A stretch of 64,000 nucleotides of DNA from CAYQTE01 sp964420285 (GTDB taxonomy: Bacteria > Planctomycetota > Phycisphaerae > Tepidisphaerales > Tepidisphaeraceae): the NCBI GenBank assembly GCA_964420285.1, contig CAYQTE010000022.1, positions 1 to 64,000 of the forward strand, read 5' to 3'. Positions 1-9,186 of the stretch are shown here, piece by piece. Under the pieces are notes generated by a model. The model was not told the DNA's origin and made no database searches. It saw only the letters and a list, made by a program, of their open reading frames with translations. Position 1 is the first letter of the stretch. Every line of letters starts with the position of its first letter. Position numbers and translations under genes: made by a program.

Positions 1-651
1 CGAGAGGCGCTGTCCGAAGCGCTGGGACATTCGTCCCTTCATTTCCGCGCTCCCGACGGACTGGCCGAAAAGGTCATGGCGAAAGTCGCGCCGCAACCAG
101 CATGGAATTTCGTGTATCGATGGGCGCGGCTCACGGCGGCGGCGGCCGTCATCGCGCTGGCGATCGCCAGTTCGCTGGCTTGGTTGGCGCCGCTGCCCGG
201 CGGCGATCCCACTTATCAATATGTCATCGACTGTTACAAGCGATCCACGGCCGCCGGGGGCCTGGTCGATTTTCCCATTGCCGACAACAGCGCGGTCAAC
301 CGCTGGGTGAGGCTCTGCATGTCACTCCCCTCGCCGATCCGGGTGATCTCTTCTGGGCCGTGCCGTTTTAGCGGCGTGCGAATGGACAAGGTGGGCGAGC
401 AGCAGGCGGCCGTGCTGGTCTACCGCACGGGCGGCGGGGAGTTTGACCTGTTCGAGTGGCCCGACTCCAGCAAGACCGGCCGGCCGCTGATGACCGACCA
501 GATTCGCGGCTATACGGTTTCGCAATGGTCAAAGAACGGCACGCAATACTGGTTAGTGACGGCCACGCACGACAAATCCGTCGCCGATCAGCGGATCCTG
601 GTTCAACTGCTCACCGAGCCAACGACGGCCCCGCCGGCGACGAGATCCTGA
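1..651 (+). CDS. Anti-sigma-factor-like membrane protein, 5' end cut by window edge
   Basis: The reading frame is open from base 1 to the TGA at 649-651, so the gene begins upstream of the window. The visible part starts with a stretch rich in Ala, Ser and Leu containing APDGLAEKVMAK, then a single membrane segment (VIALAIASSLAWLAPL), then about 150 residues with no recognised domain. This order (short cytoplasmic part, APxxLxxxV linker, one helix, extracytoplasmic tail) is common in anti-sigma factors of the zinc-finger family, but the diagnostic zinc-binding part would lie upstream. An internal ATG at 76 would give a 191-residue protein and is less likely. The anti-sigma assignment is an inference from architecture only. 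Confidence 0.55.
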   Translation, partial: REALSEALGHSSLHFRAPDGLAEKVMAKVAPQPAWNFVYRWARLTAAAAVIALAIASSLAWLAPLPGGDPTYQYVIDCYKRSTAAGGLVDFPIADNSAVNRWVRLCMSLPSPIRVISSGPCRFSGVRMDKVGEQQAAVLVYRTGGGEFDLFEWPDSSKTGRPLMTDQIRGYTVSQWSKNGTQYWLVTATHDKSVADQRILVQLLTEPTTAPPATRS

Positions 652-701
652 CGGCAGCGCAGATCATCACAAAATTGCGCCCAGTTACGCAGTGCGCTAA
701 C

Positions 702-2234
702 TCAGGTGTACAAGATCGTCGCGATGTCGTTGTTGGGAATGACGTCGATGGTATCGACGTGGGCGGTGTTGGCGCCGGCGCCGCCGACGAGCGTGTCGGC
801 ATTCCCGTTGATCGCAAAGAAGAGGTCGTCGCCGGCTCCGCCGAGAAGCAAATTGGCGCCCGTGGCGCCGCCGGTGATGGTGTCATTACCCTTGCCGCCG
901 TGAATCGTGTTATTGCCCAGTCCGCCGAAGAGGAGGTCATCGCCGGGTCCGCCGTAGATCAAATCGTTGCCAGCCCCGCCGCGGATGGTGTCATTGGCAT
1001 CGTCGCCGGTCAGCGTGTCATCGCCCTGCGCGCCGTGAATGAGTGCCGGCCCCAGGCCGTGGCCGACGGTCACCAGGTCGTTGCCAGCGCCGGCATTGAC
1101 GACAACGCTGCTGACGGAGCCGGCGGCGAAATCGGTCGTCTGGCCGTTGAGATCGAGGGTTACCGGTGAGCCGTTGGCGATGGCGATCTGGTCATCGCCG
1201 CTGGTACCGGTGGCCACGAGTGTTCCCGCGGCGGTCAGGCCGGATGAGGCCAGCGTCTCGGACGTGATTTGATCGGTTTGATTGCTGATGTATTCGAGCG
1301 TGGCCGGGGCGTCGCCGCTGGCGTCGGCCGTGAGAACCGCATCGAAAGATCCGCTGGTGACGTCGCTGGAACTGTCGAACTGCCCGGCCAGCCACGGCCC
1401 GGCCGAGCCGGATTCCTGTGCCAGAAAGCTGGCCAGATCGAACCGCTCGCTGATGAGATCGGTGCCGGCGATTTCGGCGGCATAGAGAACCGTGCCCAGC
1501 GTGTGATCGCTGCCGTTGACGACAAAGGGCTGTTTGGCGGTGCCGGCGGTCTGCGAGTCGTCCAGCGATGGTCCCATGCCGGGCTCCAGGCCGCCAGAAC
1601 TGTAGAACGACCAGCTCCATTTTGACACGTTGGCGAAATTGACGGTGTCATCGACATTGAACGAAGCCAGCGGCGCGGAATTGGCCCCCGGATCCAGGGC
1701 GATGATCCCGCCGACACCGCCCGCGGCATTCGCCGCCAGCGCATAGGCCACATACGTACCGTAACTGTGTCCGACGAGCTGAATGTGTGCCGGCACGAAC
1801 CCGGCGTCGGTGAGCGTCTGGGCCGCCCATTGACCGACCGCCGGCGTCGCGTCCTGCGCATCTTCCGGATCGGTTTGGCCGGTGTCCGCCGCCGCGCTCC
1901 AGTCAAGCAGGAGCACCTGCTCCTCCGGCCGCTGCGCCGCGATACCCGCGGCGAGATTTGCGATTCCCGAGTCGGTTGGGCTGCTGTCCCACCCGTGAAT
2001 GACGATCCATGTGGGCTTGGACGGATCGATGTTGCTTCCATCGACGGTGAACAGTCGCAATTCGTCGCTATTGCCGTTGATATTCACGGAGGCGGCGATT
2101 TGATTGCTGTAAGTTACGTCGGTGGTTGCCACAGCCGACGGCGCCGCCGAAAGCAGGAAGCGCATCTCAAGCGATTCCACCATCGCCCGATGCCCGGATA
2201 TTGTATTTGCAGTCTTGGAATCTATGGAAAACAT
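702..2234 (-). CDS. Secreted lipase-like alpha/beta hydrolase with RTX repeats and LEPR-like N-terminus
   Basis: This is a 510-residue protein. Residues 19-30 (VESLEMRFLLSA) resemble the LEPR-XLL element found near the N-terminus of many large planctomycete exported proteins. Residues about 50-250 carry an alpha/beta-hydrolase of the pancreatic-lipase type: HGWD near 80, nucleophile motif GHSYG at 155-159 (Ser157), a plausible acid at Asp181 in ALDPG and a plausible His244 in GSDHTLG. Residues about 395-470 contain glycine/aspartate nonapeptide repeats such as GGAGNDLIYGGPGDDLL, the calcium-binding RTX type that folds after secretion. The likely role is an extracellular or surface esterase/lipase; the substrate is unknown. 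The gene stands alone, convergent with the upstream + strand gene. Confidence 0.85.
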   Translation of the reverse strand: MFSIDSKTANTISGHRAMVESLEMRFLLSAAPSAVATTDVTYSNQIAASVNINGNSDELRLFTVDGSNIDPSKPTWIVIHGWDSSPTDSGIANLAAGIAAQRPEEQVLLLDWSAAADTGQTDPEDAQDATPAVGQWAAQTLTDAGFVPAHIQLVGHSYGTYVAYALAANAAGGVGGIIALDPGANSAPLASFNVDDTVNFANVSKWSWSFYSSGGLEPGMGPSLDDSQTAGTAKQPFVVNGSDHTLGTVLYAAEIAGTDLISERFDLASFLAQESGSAGPWLAGQFDSSSDVTSGSFDAVLTADASGDAPATLEYISNQTDQITSETLASSGLTAAGTLVATGTSGDDQIAIANGSPVTLDLNGQTTDFAAGSVSSVVVNAGAGNDLVTVGHGLGPALIHGAQGDDTLTGDDANDTIRGGAGNDLIYGGPGDDLLFGGLGNNTIHGGKGNDTITGGATGANLLLGGAGDDLFFAINGNADTLVGGAGANTAHVDTIDVIPNNDIATILYT

Positions 2235-2408
2235 TTGAACTCCAACGAAAGCGACCGTGCAACGCGGCGAAGTCCACGTGATCGATCGCCAGCGTTCAAC
2301 GTACGCTTATGCAATCGCAGCGCTAACGCGCAATCTTCCGGCCCGGTGTTGTTGAAGCGCCGACGCACTCGCGATGTGTGGAACGAGTCGGGCCGTGAGC
2401 TGACGCGT

Positions 2409-3068
2409 TTACGCCTTGCGTACGATCGCCAGGGGATCGGGCTTGGCGGCTTGTTGAAAGGCGGCTTCGCGCGACCGGCAGCCCCGGCAGGCGAGACAGG
2501 GGTCGGAGCCCTCTTCCAGGCAACTCCACGTACGATCGAAGGGGGCATTCACCTGGAATCCCACGTCGATCACCTGCCAGGGATCAAGCTCCAGCAGCGG
2601 TGCGACCACATTCAATTCGCCCCGCGAGCAGGGCATCTGAATCAGCTCGTTCCAGACTTGCAGGTACTCGGTGGCCTGGGCCAGTTCATCCGCGGCCGGG
2701 CCGGTGCGCAGACCCAGATAAATGGCGGCTGCCTCGTGATGCGCGGCCAGTCGCGCTGCAACAGAGATCAGCGGCAGCAGGTCGATCAATTGCGGGCCGA
2801 TGGGAATGGTCTGCCTGGGATCGGCGGCGACCATGGGCGAGTTGGCCGGGACATGGGACATGAAGGCAAGCGGGATGGCGTATTCGCGGTAGGGCTTGAA
2901 GTGGGCGACTTGCTGTTCGTAGGCGGCGCGCGAGCGGCTTTCGGGTTGGGCGGATGCCTCCCCGTGCAGCAGAATCGGCCGGTACCGCTGGCTGGCCAGC
3001 GCGGTGACCACCGCCGAATTGATCGAGCCGTTGTTGAGAACGATTGCCAGATCCTTGGCCACAGTCAC
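2409..3068 (-). CDS. QueC/ExsB-like protein with degenerate PP-loop
   Basis: The protein has about 219 residues. The C-terminus contains TWSC followed by CLACRGC and an AAF segment, matching the four-cysteine zinc site of 7-cyano-7-deazaguanine synthase (QueC). The N-terminal PP-loop of that family, SGGxDS, is here NGSINS within VLNNGSINSAVV, so the serine, the second glycine and the aspartate that bind ATP are changed. Adenylation activity is therefore doubtful. The start is taken as GTG 3068, which overlaps the stop of the upstream dehydrogenase as GTGA; a longer frame to 3221 would run through that gene. Translational coupling suggests a shared function with the dehydrogenase. Family membership is well supported; the function is not known. 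Confidence 0.8.
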   Translation of the reverse strand: MTVAKDLAIVLNNGSINSAVVTALASQRYRPILLHGEASAQPESRSRAAYEQQVAHFKPYREYAIPLAFMSHVPANSPMVAADPRQTIPIGPQLIDLLPLISVAARLAAHHEAAAIYLGLRTGPAADELAQATEYLQVWNELIQMPCSRGELNVVAPLLELDPWQVIDVGFQVNAPFDRTWSCLEEGSDPCLACRGCRSREAAFQQAAKPDPLAIVRKA

Positions 3069-4036
3069 TCCATGGTGAGAATCACCTTGAAAATACCCGG
3101 TCGCCCGGCCAGTTGCATGGCCTCGACGCCCTGTTCGAGTTTCATGCGGCGGTGAATGAGGCTGGCGACATCGACCTGCTTTTCGGCCAGGCACTGGATG
3201 GCCTGGCGGAACGGGCCGCATCGGCTGCCGAGGATGGTAATTTCATCCACGACGATCGGGGACAATTGGATCGCCTTGGGCGTGGCGACGGTGGTTTTCA
3301 GCACGATCGTGCCGCGAGGGCGGACCATTTGCATTGCCAGTTCCAGACCCGTGGGCGAGCCGGTGCAATCGACGACAATGTCCTGATCGTGACGCGGCGA
3401 GATATCCGCCAGCGGCCGGCTGCGGATCGACCACTTCTCGCACAGCGCCAGTTTCTCGTGGTGCTTGCCGATGACGCGCACCGCCGAGCCGGTATTGCGA
3501 ATCACCTGGGCAACAAGCATTCCCAGCCGGCCGTCGCCAAGGACGGTGATCCATCGTCGCTCCGCCGGCGTCGTTCGCGACAGGCCCAGTTGCATGACCA
3601 CCTGACATGCGGCGGCCAGCGGTTCGACGAAAACGGCCTGATCGTCGTCGATGGTGTCGGGCAGGACGTGGAGATTGCCGGCCGGAAGGCGGACCAGATC
3701 GGCAAACGCGCCGTCCTGATTCGATATGCCCAGCACGCGGCGCTGGCGGCAATGGTTGCTCAGGCCGGACAGGCACATGTCGCACCGGCCGCAGACGATG
3801 TTGATTTCGCCGACCACACGCTTTCCGATGAGATGGCGATCGGCGGAATGAATGACATCAGCCACGAATTCGTGTCCGAGCACGCCGCGGAAGTTCATAT
3901 AGCCGGCGGCGATCTCGATATCGGTCGAGCAGATTCCGGCCTGTCGGACTTTCAGAAGCGAATCGCCGGTATCGGGCTGGGGATCGGAATGCCGTGGTCG
4001 AAAACTGAGAGATTGGTCGAAGACCAGGGCGCGCAT
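3065..4036 (-). CDS. Zinc-dependent medium-chain alcohol dehydrogenase-like oxidoreductase
   Basis: This 323-residue protein belongs to the MDR alcohol/sorbitol dehydrogenase family. The catalytic zinc region is visible as GICSTD and GHE (in GVLGHEF), and the structural zinc lobe has four cysteines in CGRCDMCLSGLSNHC. A conserved FVEPLAAA lies before the Rossmann domain, whose nucleotide loop is VLGDGRLGMLVAQ. It should oxidise or reduce an alcohol or polyol with NAD(P); the substrate cannot be read from sequence. Its stop codon overlaps the start of the QueC-like gene, so the two are probably co-translated. It follows the HEAT-repeat lipoprotein gene by 12 bases on the same strand. Confidence 0.88.
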   Translation of the reverse strand: MRALVFDQSLSFRPRHSDPQPDTGDSLLKVRQAGICSTDIEIAAGYMNFRGVLGHEFVADVIHSADRHLIGKRVVGEINIVCGRCDMCLSGLSNHCRQRRVLGISNQDGAFADLVRLPAGNLHVLPDTIDDDQAVFVEPLAAACQVVMQLGLSRTTPAERRWITVLGDGRLGMLVAQVIRNTGSAVRVIGKHHEKLALCEKWSIRSRPLADISPRHDQDIVVDCTGSPTGLELAMQMVRPRGTIVLKTTVATPKAIQLSPIVVDEITILGSRCGPFRQAIQCLAEKQVDVASLIHRRMKLEQGVEAMQLAGRPGIFKVILTME

Positions 4037-4048
4037 GCGAATGACGGT

Positions 4049-4894
4049 CTAGTGGTTGGAACGATTGGCCGGAGACAGGTACGCCTGCCATTGGAGCTTG
4101 TCGTATTGGAAGTCATGGAAGGTGACGATTCGCAGGCTTTGGTGGGCCTGGTAGGCGACGGAGAAATCACTGTCTCCCAGCGCGTCAACCAGTGCGTCGG
4201 TGCTCGTCACCTGGTCGAAGTTGCGAAGTGCATCGGCGCAGGCGATGCGGACGTCGGCGTTCTCGGCGGGGATCTGGAGGTGGCGGATCAGCGGCGCCAT
4301 GGCATCGGTATCGCGGATATTGGCCAGAACCTTGGCCGCTTCCAGCCGGACCACGGATTCGGGGAATTCCATGTCGGCGATGGCGGCGGGCACGGCGCGT
4401 TTGATGCGGAAGCGGTTGAGCGTTCGCAGGGCGGCAGCGCGGACGGTGTAGTCCTTATCCACGCGGGCGGCCTCGATCATGTAGTTGATATAGGCGTCGC
4501 GCACGCCAAAATCCCGCTCGAACATGAAATCCGACAGCCGGTAGATTCCCTCGCGCCGAGCGTCAGCGGAATCGGGATTGACCATCCTCAGGGCGGCTCG
4601 TTTCTCGGTGTCGCCGGCGAGATAGCCAATACCCCGGCCAATCGGCTCGATAATCAGCCCGTCAAACGCGATGCCGACCAGCGCGACGGGGGCAAAAATA
4701 CCAGCCTGGCCAAGCTCCTGGCCGGCGGTGAGCGGCTGCTGGCCGCGAGCCCGCTCGGCCTGGTCGCTCCTGATCTGTGCGATTTCGGCTGAAGTGAGCG
4801 CAGTGTGTTGGGCGACCTTGGGCGCCGAGGCGCAGCCGGCGGCGCTGGCGGCCAGGGCCGCGGTGAGCATCAGAATAAGACGGGTGCATCGCAT
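4049..4894 (-). CDS. HEAT-repeat lipoprotein
   Basis: The protein has 281 residues from ATG 4894 (MRCTRLILMLTAALAASAAGCAS). The leader ends in a lipobox (SAAGC), so it is probably a lipoprotein. The C-terminal half shows HEAT-type helical repeats: AALRTLNRFRIKRAVPAAI, VRLEAAKVLANIRDTDAMAP and IACADALRNFDQVTSTDALV. These build protein-protein interaction scaffolds. A longer open frame to 5209 exists but lies inside murI and lacks a leader, so the ATG at 4894 is preferred. The start is about 75 bases past the murI stop, so it may be co-transcribed with murI. No catalytic function is visible. Confidence 0.8.
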   Translation of the reverse strand: MRCTRLILMLTAALAASAAGCASAPKVAQHTALTSAEIAQIRSDQAERARGQQPLTAGQELGQAGIFAPVALVGIAFDGLIIEPIGRGIGYLAGDTEKRAALRMVNPDSADARREGIYRLSDFMFERDFGVRDAYINYMIEAARVDKDYTVRAAALRTLNRFRIKRAVPAAIADMEFPESVVRLEAAKVLANIRDTDAMAPLIRHLQIPAENADVRIACADALRNFDQVTSTDALVDALGDSDFSVAYQAHQSLRIVTFHDFQYDKLQWQAYLSPANRSNH

Positions 4895-4971
4895 GATGGG
4901 TCCGGTGATGGATCGGTCCGGTCGTGGGCCAATTTCCACGCGCGTGAAAACTGGCCGGATGCGCCCGCGAT

Positions 4972-5853
4972 TCACGACGCGATCCTTCTCGCGTCCGCCA
5001 GCGAATCCAGACGGGCCATTTGGCTGATCGGAACCAGCGTCGGCCGCCGCACCGCCATGCCCATGATCTCCCGGGCGTGGGCCGCAAAGCGTGGCGGATC
5101 GTCCGTCACAAAACATCGCAAGCGGCCAGACCGGTGCGCTGCATCGCCGCGCGGCGCCGGCCGCAAGAGGTCCAGCGACCGCAGCCGTTGGGCGACATCT
5201 TGGGCGCACTGGTCCGCGGAGTCAATCACGGCGACCTTCTGGCCGACGGCGGCGCTGATCGCGTCGCGCACGATGGGGTAGTGCGTGCATCCCAGTACCA
5301 GCACATCGAGCTTGCGGCTGAGCAGGGGGGCAAGGTAATGGGCCAGCGCCATTCGCAAAAGCGGATCGTTGTCGCGCCGGCCATCCTCGATGATCGGCGC
5401 CAGCAGCGGCGCCGCCTGTGAAACCAGGCGGGCATCGCTGTGAATAGCGGCGATGGCATGGTCATAGGCGGCCGAGCGGACGGTGGCGCTGGTGGCCATG
5501 ATGCCGATGAGCGGCCGCGACCGCTGGCAGGCGGTCAATGCCGCGCGAGCCCCGGGTTCAATAACGCCGCTGATCGACAGGCCGGGGAATTCGACGCGGA
5601 TGGCATTCAGGGCCAGGGCGGTGGCCGTGTTGCAGGCGATGACGATGTGCTTGGGATGAAACTCCAGGAGAAAGCGAACGATCTGCCGGACAAAGCCAAT
5701 GACGGTGGAGGCGGACTTATTGCCGTAGGGAAGGCGTGCGGTATCGCCGAAATAGAGAAGATCTTCGGCCGGCAGATGGCGGCGGATCTGGCGGGCGACG
5801 GTCAGGCCGCCGGTGCCGCTGTCGAGAATGGCGATCGGTGCGCAATGGGACAT
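4972..5853 (-). CDS. murI: Glutamate racemase
   Basis: This 293-residue enzyme interconverts L- and D-glutamate for peptidoglycan synthesis in the cytoplasm. It has the N-terminal family motif ILDSGTGGLTV, the first catalytic cysteine in IACNTAT and the second in LGCTHYPI, plus FGDTARLPYG and VIDSADQ. Length and motif order are those of complete MurI proteins. A D-glutamate racemase fits an organism that makes peptidoglycan, which is notable because planctomycetes were long thought to lack it. The gene diverges from the response-regulator gene starting at 6029. Confidence 0.95.
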   Translation of the reverse strand: MSHCAPIAILDSGTGGLTVARQIRRHLPAEDLLYFGDTARLPYGNKSASTVIGFVRQIVRFLLEFHPKHIVIACNTATALALNAIRVEFPGLSISGVIEPGARAALTACQRSRPLIGIMATSATVRSAAYDHAIAAIHSDARLVSQAAPLLAPIIEDGRRDNDPLLRMALAHYLAPLLSRKLDVLVLGCTHYPIVRDAISAAVGQKVAVIDSADQCAQDVAQRLRSLDLLRPAPRGDAAHRSGRLRCFVTDDPPRFAAHAREIMGMAVRRPTLVPISQMARLDSLADARRIAS

Positions 5854-6028
5854 GGTGCAGATATTGGGGCCTCCAGCTTGTTATCGGACGCTGCTGCGCG
5901 TTATCTTGACAATTCGTATGTGACGCCGGACAGTGGAGTTGGGGGTTGAACCGGGCTACGATTGCCGGTGAACACGGCCCGGCGGCGCTGGCCACGGTCG
6001 TTCGACGGTGCCCGCCGAAGGAGGCGTT

Positions 6029-6433
6029 ATGGGTTTGGACGGCAAGCGCATCTTACTGGTGGATGACGACAACGATATTCTCACCAGTATGCAGGCGGCA
6101 TTTGAGCCGACCGGCGCCACCATCGAGTTGGCGCGGGACGGCAGTACCGCCGTGGAAATGATCGAGAAGAATCTGCCACAACTGGTTGTGCTGGACATGA
6201 TGCTGCCCAAGCGCAGCGGATTTCTGGTCATGGAGCAGATCAACGCGAAGATGCCGGCGAAGAATCGGCCGCGCGTCATCATGATCACTGGCAACCAGGG
6301 GGCTCGCCACAAGGCGTATGCGCAGAGCCTGGGCGTGGCCGAATACATGACCAAGCCGGTAAAGATGGACAAGATCATTTCGACCGCCGAAAAGCTGATT
6401 GGCGCGGCGGCACCGCCGGCGCCGGGAGCGTAA
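6029..6433 (+). CDS. CheY-like single-domain response regulator
   Basis: The product is a 134-residue stand-alone receiver domain. Visible features are the acidic pocket LLVDDDND, the phosphoacceptor aspartate in LVVLDMMLP, the threonine in VIMITGN and the lysine in YMTKPV. There is no output domain, so it probably signals by protein interaction. The start is ATG 6029, preceded by a strong ribosome-binding site GAAGGAGG at 6017-6024; an upstream in-frame start at 6008 has none. The next gene follows after six bases. The partner histidine kinase is not in the window. Confidence 0.92.
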   Translation: MGLDGKRILLVDDDNDILTSMQAAFEPTGATIELARDGSTAVEMIEKNLPQLVVLDMMLPKRSGFLVMEQINAKMPAKNRPRVIMITGNQGARHKAYAQSLGVAEYMTKPVKMDKIISTAEKLIGAAAPPAPGA

Positions 6434-6439
6434 GAACGC

Positions 6440-7897
6440 ATGAGACCACGGATGGCCGTACTGGTGGCACGATGGATCGCGGGGGCGGTGTGCATCCTGT
6501 GCCTGGCCGGGTGTGGTGTGGTGGGGCCTCGATCAACCAGCCCGAGCGATTTCTATACTCCATCCACGCCGCCGGCCGCCGATGTGCGGTCGCCCAATGA
6601 TCAGGGCGGCTGGCTGGTGAGCAACGGCGGAGAGGTCCGGCCGGCCCCGGCCGTGACGACCCCCGAGACGCAGGGCGACGTCACGATATCGCGTACGGTA
6701 CTACAGGCCTCGACGCAGCCGGCGGCGACGTTGCCACCGAACGGCTCGGGACCGGGTTCGCCCGGCGTTGCGGCAACAACCTCGCCGGCGACGCAAATCT
6801 CCGAGGGCGGCCTGGCGACAAGCGGCACGACCCCGGCGGGTGCGACGACGGTCGGGGCGTCCAACGTGGTGATCGGCGACGGACAATACATGGTGGTGGG
6901 CGCGGTCGTGTGCAGCGTGAACAACACGCCGATCTACGCCAACAAGGTGGTGGCGTTTCTGGAACCGATTCTGCGCGCAGCGGCGCGTAACCCCGATATG
7001 ACTCCCGAGGTGTTTCGCGACTACGCCTACGGCCAGATTCAGGATGAAGTGAGGCGGCAGGTCGACGATGAACTCCTTTACACGGCGGCGATGCGGAATC
7101 TGAACGACGACGAGAAGAACCGTGCGCGGGGGCTGACGACGCAATGGTATGAGCGGCAGATCACCGAGGCGGGCGGATCGCTGGAACTGGCGCGGCAGCG
7201 AGCGGCGGCGTCGGGAATCAGCTTCGATGACCTGACCCAGCGAATGTACCGCCAGTACGTCCGCGACATGTACCTGCAACTGACTCTTTATCCGCGCATC
7301 AATGTCACCGCCCAGATGATGCGGGATTATTACGCAACACATGTGGGCAGCGACTTCACCAAATACGATCACGCGGATTTCTACGTCATTGAAGTCAGCC
7401 CCGCCGCCACCCTGGACAGCGGCGATCAGCAGGCTCGATCGGCGGCCGCGCTGGAGAAGATCCAGCACCTCCGGGCACTGGTCGCCGGCGGTGAACCGTT
7501 CCGCGCCGTGGCGGCCAGTTCCAACGACGATCCGTCCTTCCGGGCGTCGGCCGCCGATTCCCGGCCGTATTCCATGGATCGCCATGCTTTCAAGATCGAC
7601 GAGGTGGATGCGGCGGTCTTCTCACTGCAGCCCAAACAGGTCAGCGACGTCATCAGCGCCCAGGGAAACTATTATCTGGTCGAGGTGGAGGCCCGCACGA
7701 TCGGCCGGGTCTTGCCCTTCGACGATCCGACTGTGCAGGACACGATCGACTCGGTTCTGCGCCGTCAGCAATTCTCGGTTCTGCAGAGCAGTCAGATCGA
7801 CAAGCTCAGAGACCAGGCGGCCGTGAGCCCTGATCCCGACTTTCAGTCGGCGCTGCAGATGGTCATGCAGAATTATCCGGTCTGGCGGGGGAAGTGA
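6440..7897 (+). CDS. Parvulin/SurA-like peptidyl-prolyl isomerase lipoprotein
   Basis: This 485-residue protein starts with a lipoprotein signal (AVCILCLAGCG). A Pro/Thr/Ala-rich linker covers residues about 30-140. The middle part resembles the SurA N-terminal chaperone region (NNTPIYANKVVAFLEP, then a helical segment with EVRRQVDDELLY). A degenerate rotamase domain follows at about 310-430, with HADFYVIEV, the GGEPFRAVA segment and VFSLQPKQVSDVI before YYLVEVE. These features match PPIC-type foldases that help outer-membrane proteins. Isomerase activity is not certain because the parvulin core is divergent. It lies six bases after the receiver-domain gene and is convergent with the next gene. 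Confidence 0.8.
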   Translation: MRPRMAVLVARWIAGAVCILCLAGCGVVGPRSTSPSDFYTPSTPPAADVRSPNDQGGWLVSNGGEVRPAPAVTTPETQGDVTISRTVLQASTQPAATLPPNGSGPGSPGVAATTSPATQISEGGLATSGTTPAGATTVGASNVVIGDGQYMVVGAVVCSVNNTPIYANKVVAFLEPILRAAARNPDMTPEVFRDYAYGQIQDEVRRQVDDELLYTAAMRNLNDDEKNRARGLTTQWYERQITEAGGSLELARQRAAASGISFDDLTQRMYRQYVRDMYLQLTLYPRINVTAQMMRDYYATHVGSDFTKYDHADFYVIEVSPAATLDSGDQQARSAAALEKIQHLRALVAGGEPFRAVAASSNDDPSFRASAADSRPYSMDRHAFKIDEVDAAVFSLQPKQVSDVISAQGNYYLVEVEARTIGRVLPFDDPTVQDTIDSVLRRQQFSVLQSSQIDKLRDQAAVSPDPDFQSALQMVMQNYPVWRGK

Positions 7898-7954
7898 TGT
7901 GCCGGCCGGCGGGTTGTTCGCTGGCGCATGTTGGCGGAGCGATATGCGTCCCTT

Positions 7955-9010
7955 TCAGAACGCTGCCGCCTCGGCCGGGTTGGAATTGACGGCCTGGACG
8001 ATGCGCTGGGCCGTCTCGACGGCGCGGAGTCCGTCCTCGGCGCTGACCACGGGCGTGCCGCCGGCGCGGATGGTGTCGATGAAACTTTCCAACTCGGCCC
8101 GGAGTGGCTCGACCGGATCGACCGGCAGCGTGCTGGTCTGCACGAGCTTGGTGTAATCGATCTGGCCGGGATCGCGGACCTGCCCGCTGGTCAGCATTTC
8201 GCGGCCCAGCGCGATGGTCTTCTCAATGGCCCTCCGCGTGACGTATTGGGCGAGTCGGGTTTGATAGTCGAGCGAGACATAGGCGTCACCGCCGAAGACG
8301 CGCAGCTTGCGTTCGGTTTTGAGTGCCAGCCGGCTGGCGGTCATGGTCGCGACGCAGCCGTCGGGGAACGTCAGCCGCGCGTTGCAGATGTCCTCGGCGC
8401 CGCCGGCGACGGCCACGCCAACGGCCTCGACGCGCAAGGGAACCGCGCCGGCCAGTCGCAGGACGATGTCGATATCGTGAATCATCACGTCCAGGACCAC
8501 GCCGACATCCGTGCTGCGAAACGTCATCGGGCTGACGCGAACAACGTCAATGAAACGGGGTTTGAGTCCGAGGCTTTGCATGGCCACGATGGCCGGATTG
8601 AACCGCTCAATATGCCCTGCCTGCACCGCCGTCTTGTGGCGGCCGGACAGATCGAGAATCTCCCGGCATTCCGCCACGCTGGCGGCCAGCGGCTTTTCGA
8701 TCAAACAGGGAATCCGCCGAGCCAGGCAAACAGCCGCCACCGCCAGGTGCATGCTGGTCGGCACAGCAATGGACACGGCCGAACAGCGGTCCAGAAGCTC
8801 TTCGAGTGAATCGAACGCGCTGCAGGCGAAATCGCGCGCCACGGCCGCGGCGGCGTCGTGGACGGCATCGAACGCGCCGACAAGCCTGACGGATGGCATC
8901 TGCCCATAGACGCGGGCATGAAGCCGTCCCATGCGCCCGCAGCCGATGACGCCGACGGGAACCGGACTGGCTTTGGCCCCTTGAGATTCGGATTTGGCCG
9001 TTGATGTCAT
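7955..9010 (-). CDS. Gfo/Idh/MocA-family NAD(P)-dependent oxidoreductase
   Basis: The product has 351 residues. An N-terminal Rossmann fold is marked by VGVIGCGRMGRLHAR, and the family signature EKPLA occurs in LIEKPLAASVAECREIL. The following segment VQAGHIERFNPAI is typical of the branch acting on UDP-sugars such as UDP-GlcNAc 3-dehydrogenases. In some genomes such an enzyme accompanies lpxA for 2,3-diamino lipid A synthesis, and lpxA is about 3 kb away here, but no companion aminotransferase is visible, so that role is only a hypothesis. The enzyme should be cytoplasmic. The gene is transcribed alone. Confidence 0.85.
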   Translation of the reverse strand: MTSTAKSESQGAKASPVPVGVIGCGRMGRLHARVYGQMPSVRLVGAFDAVHDAAAAVARDFACSAFDSLEELLDRCSAVSIAVPTSMHLAVAAVCLARRIPCLIEKPLAASVAECREILDLSGRHKTAVQAGHIERFNPAIVAMQSLGLKPRFIDVVRVSPMTFRSTDVGVVLDVMIHDIDIVLRLAGAVPLRVEAVGVAVAGGAEDICNARLTFPDGCVATMTASRLALKTERKLRVFGGDAYVSLDYQTRLAQYVTRRAIEKTIALGREMLTSGQVRDPGQIDYTKLVQTSTLPVDPVEPLRAELESFIDTIRAGGTPVVSAEDGLRAVETAQRIVQAVNSNPAEAAAF

Positions 9011-9186
9011 GGAGCGGATGGTATCCGCGAATGGACGGATGAGATAGCCCGCGCGGACGCCCCGAAACGCCGTCCTGTTGATCTACTAGCGCAACCATGT
9101 CACATCGCTAACAATTCTGCGGCATAAACCGGCCTCGGTCGTGTACGCGTGGATTGCAATTTCCGTCGAGCGTTGTGGAGTTTGCC

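Noticed and set aside
1767..4792. Two long + strand open frames (462 and 582 codons) opposite the lipase, QueC-like, dehydrogenase and HEAT-repeat genes
   Set aside because: They cross several well-supported - strand genes and contain no recognisable motifs.
9011..9186. Start of the metallophosphoesterase at TTG 9154
   Set aside because: No ribosome-binding site; GTG 9187 has GGAG upstream and gives a well-formed signal peptide.
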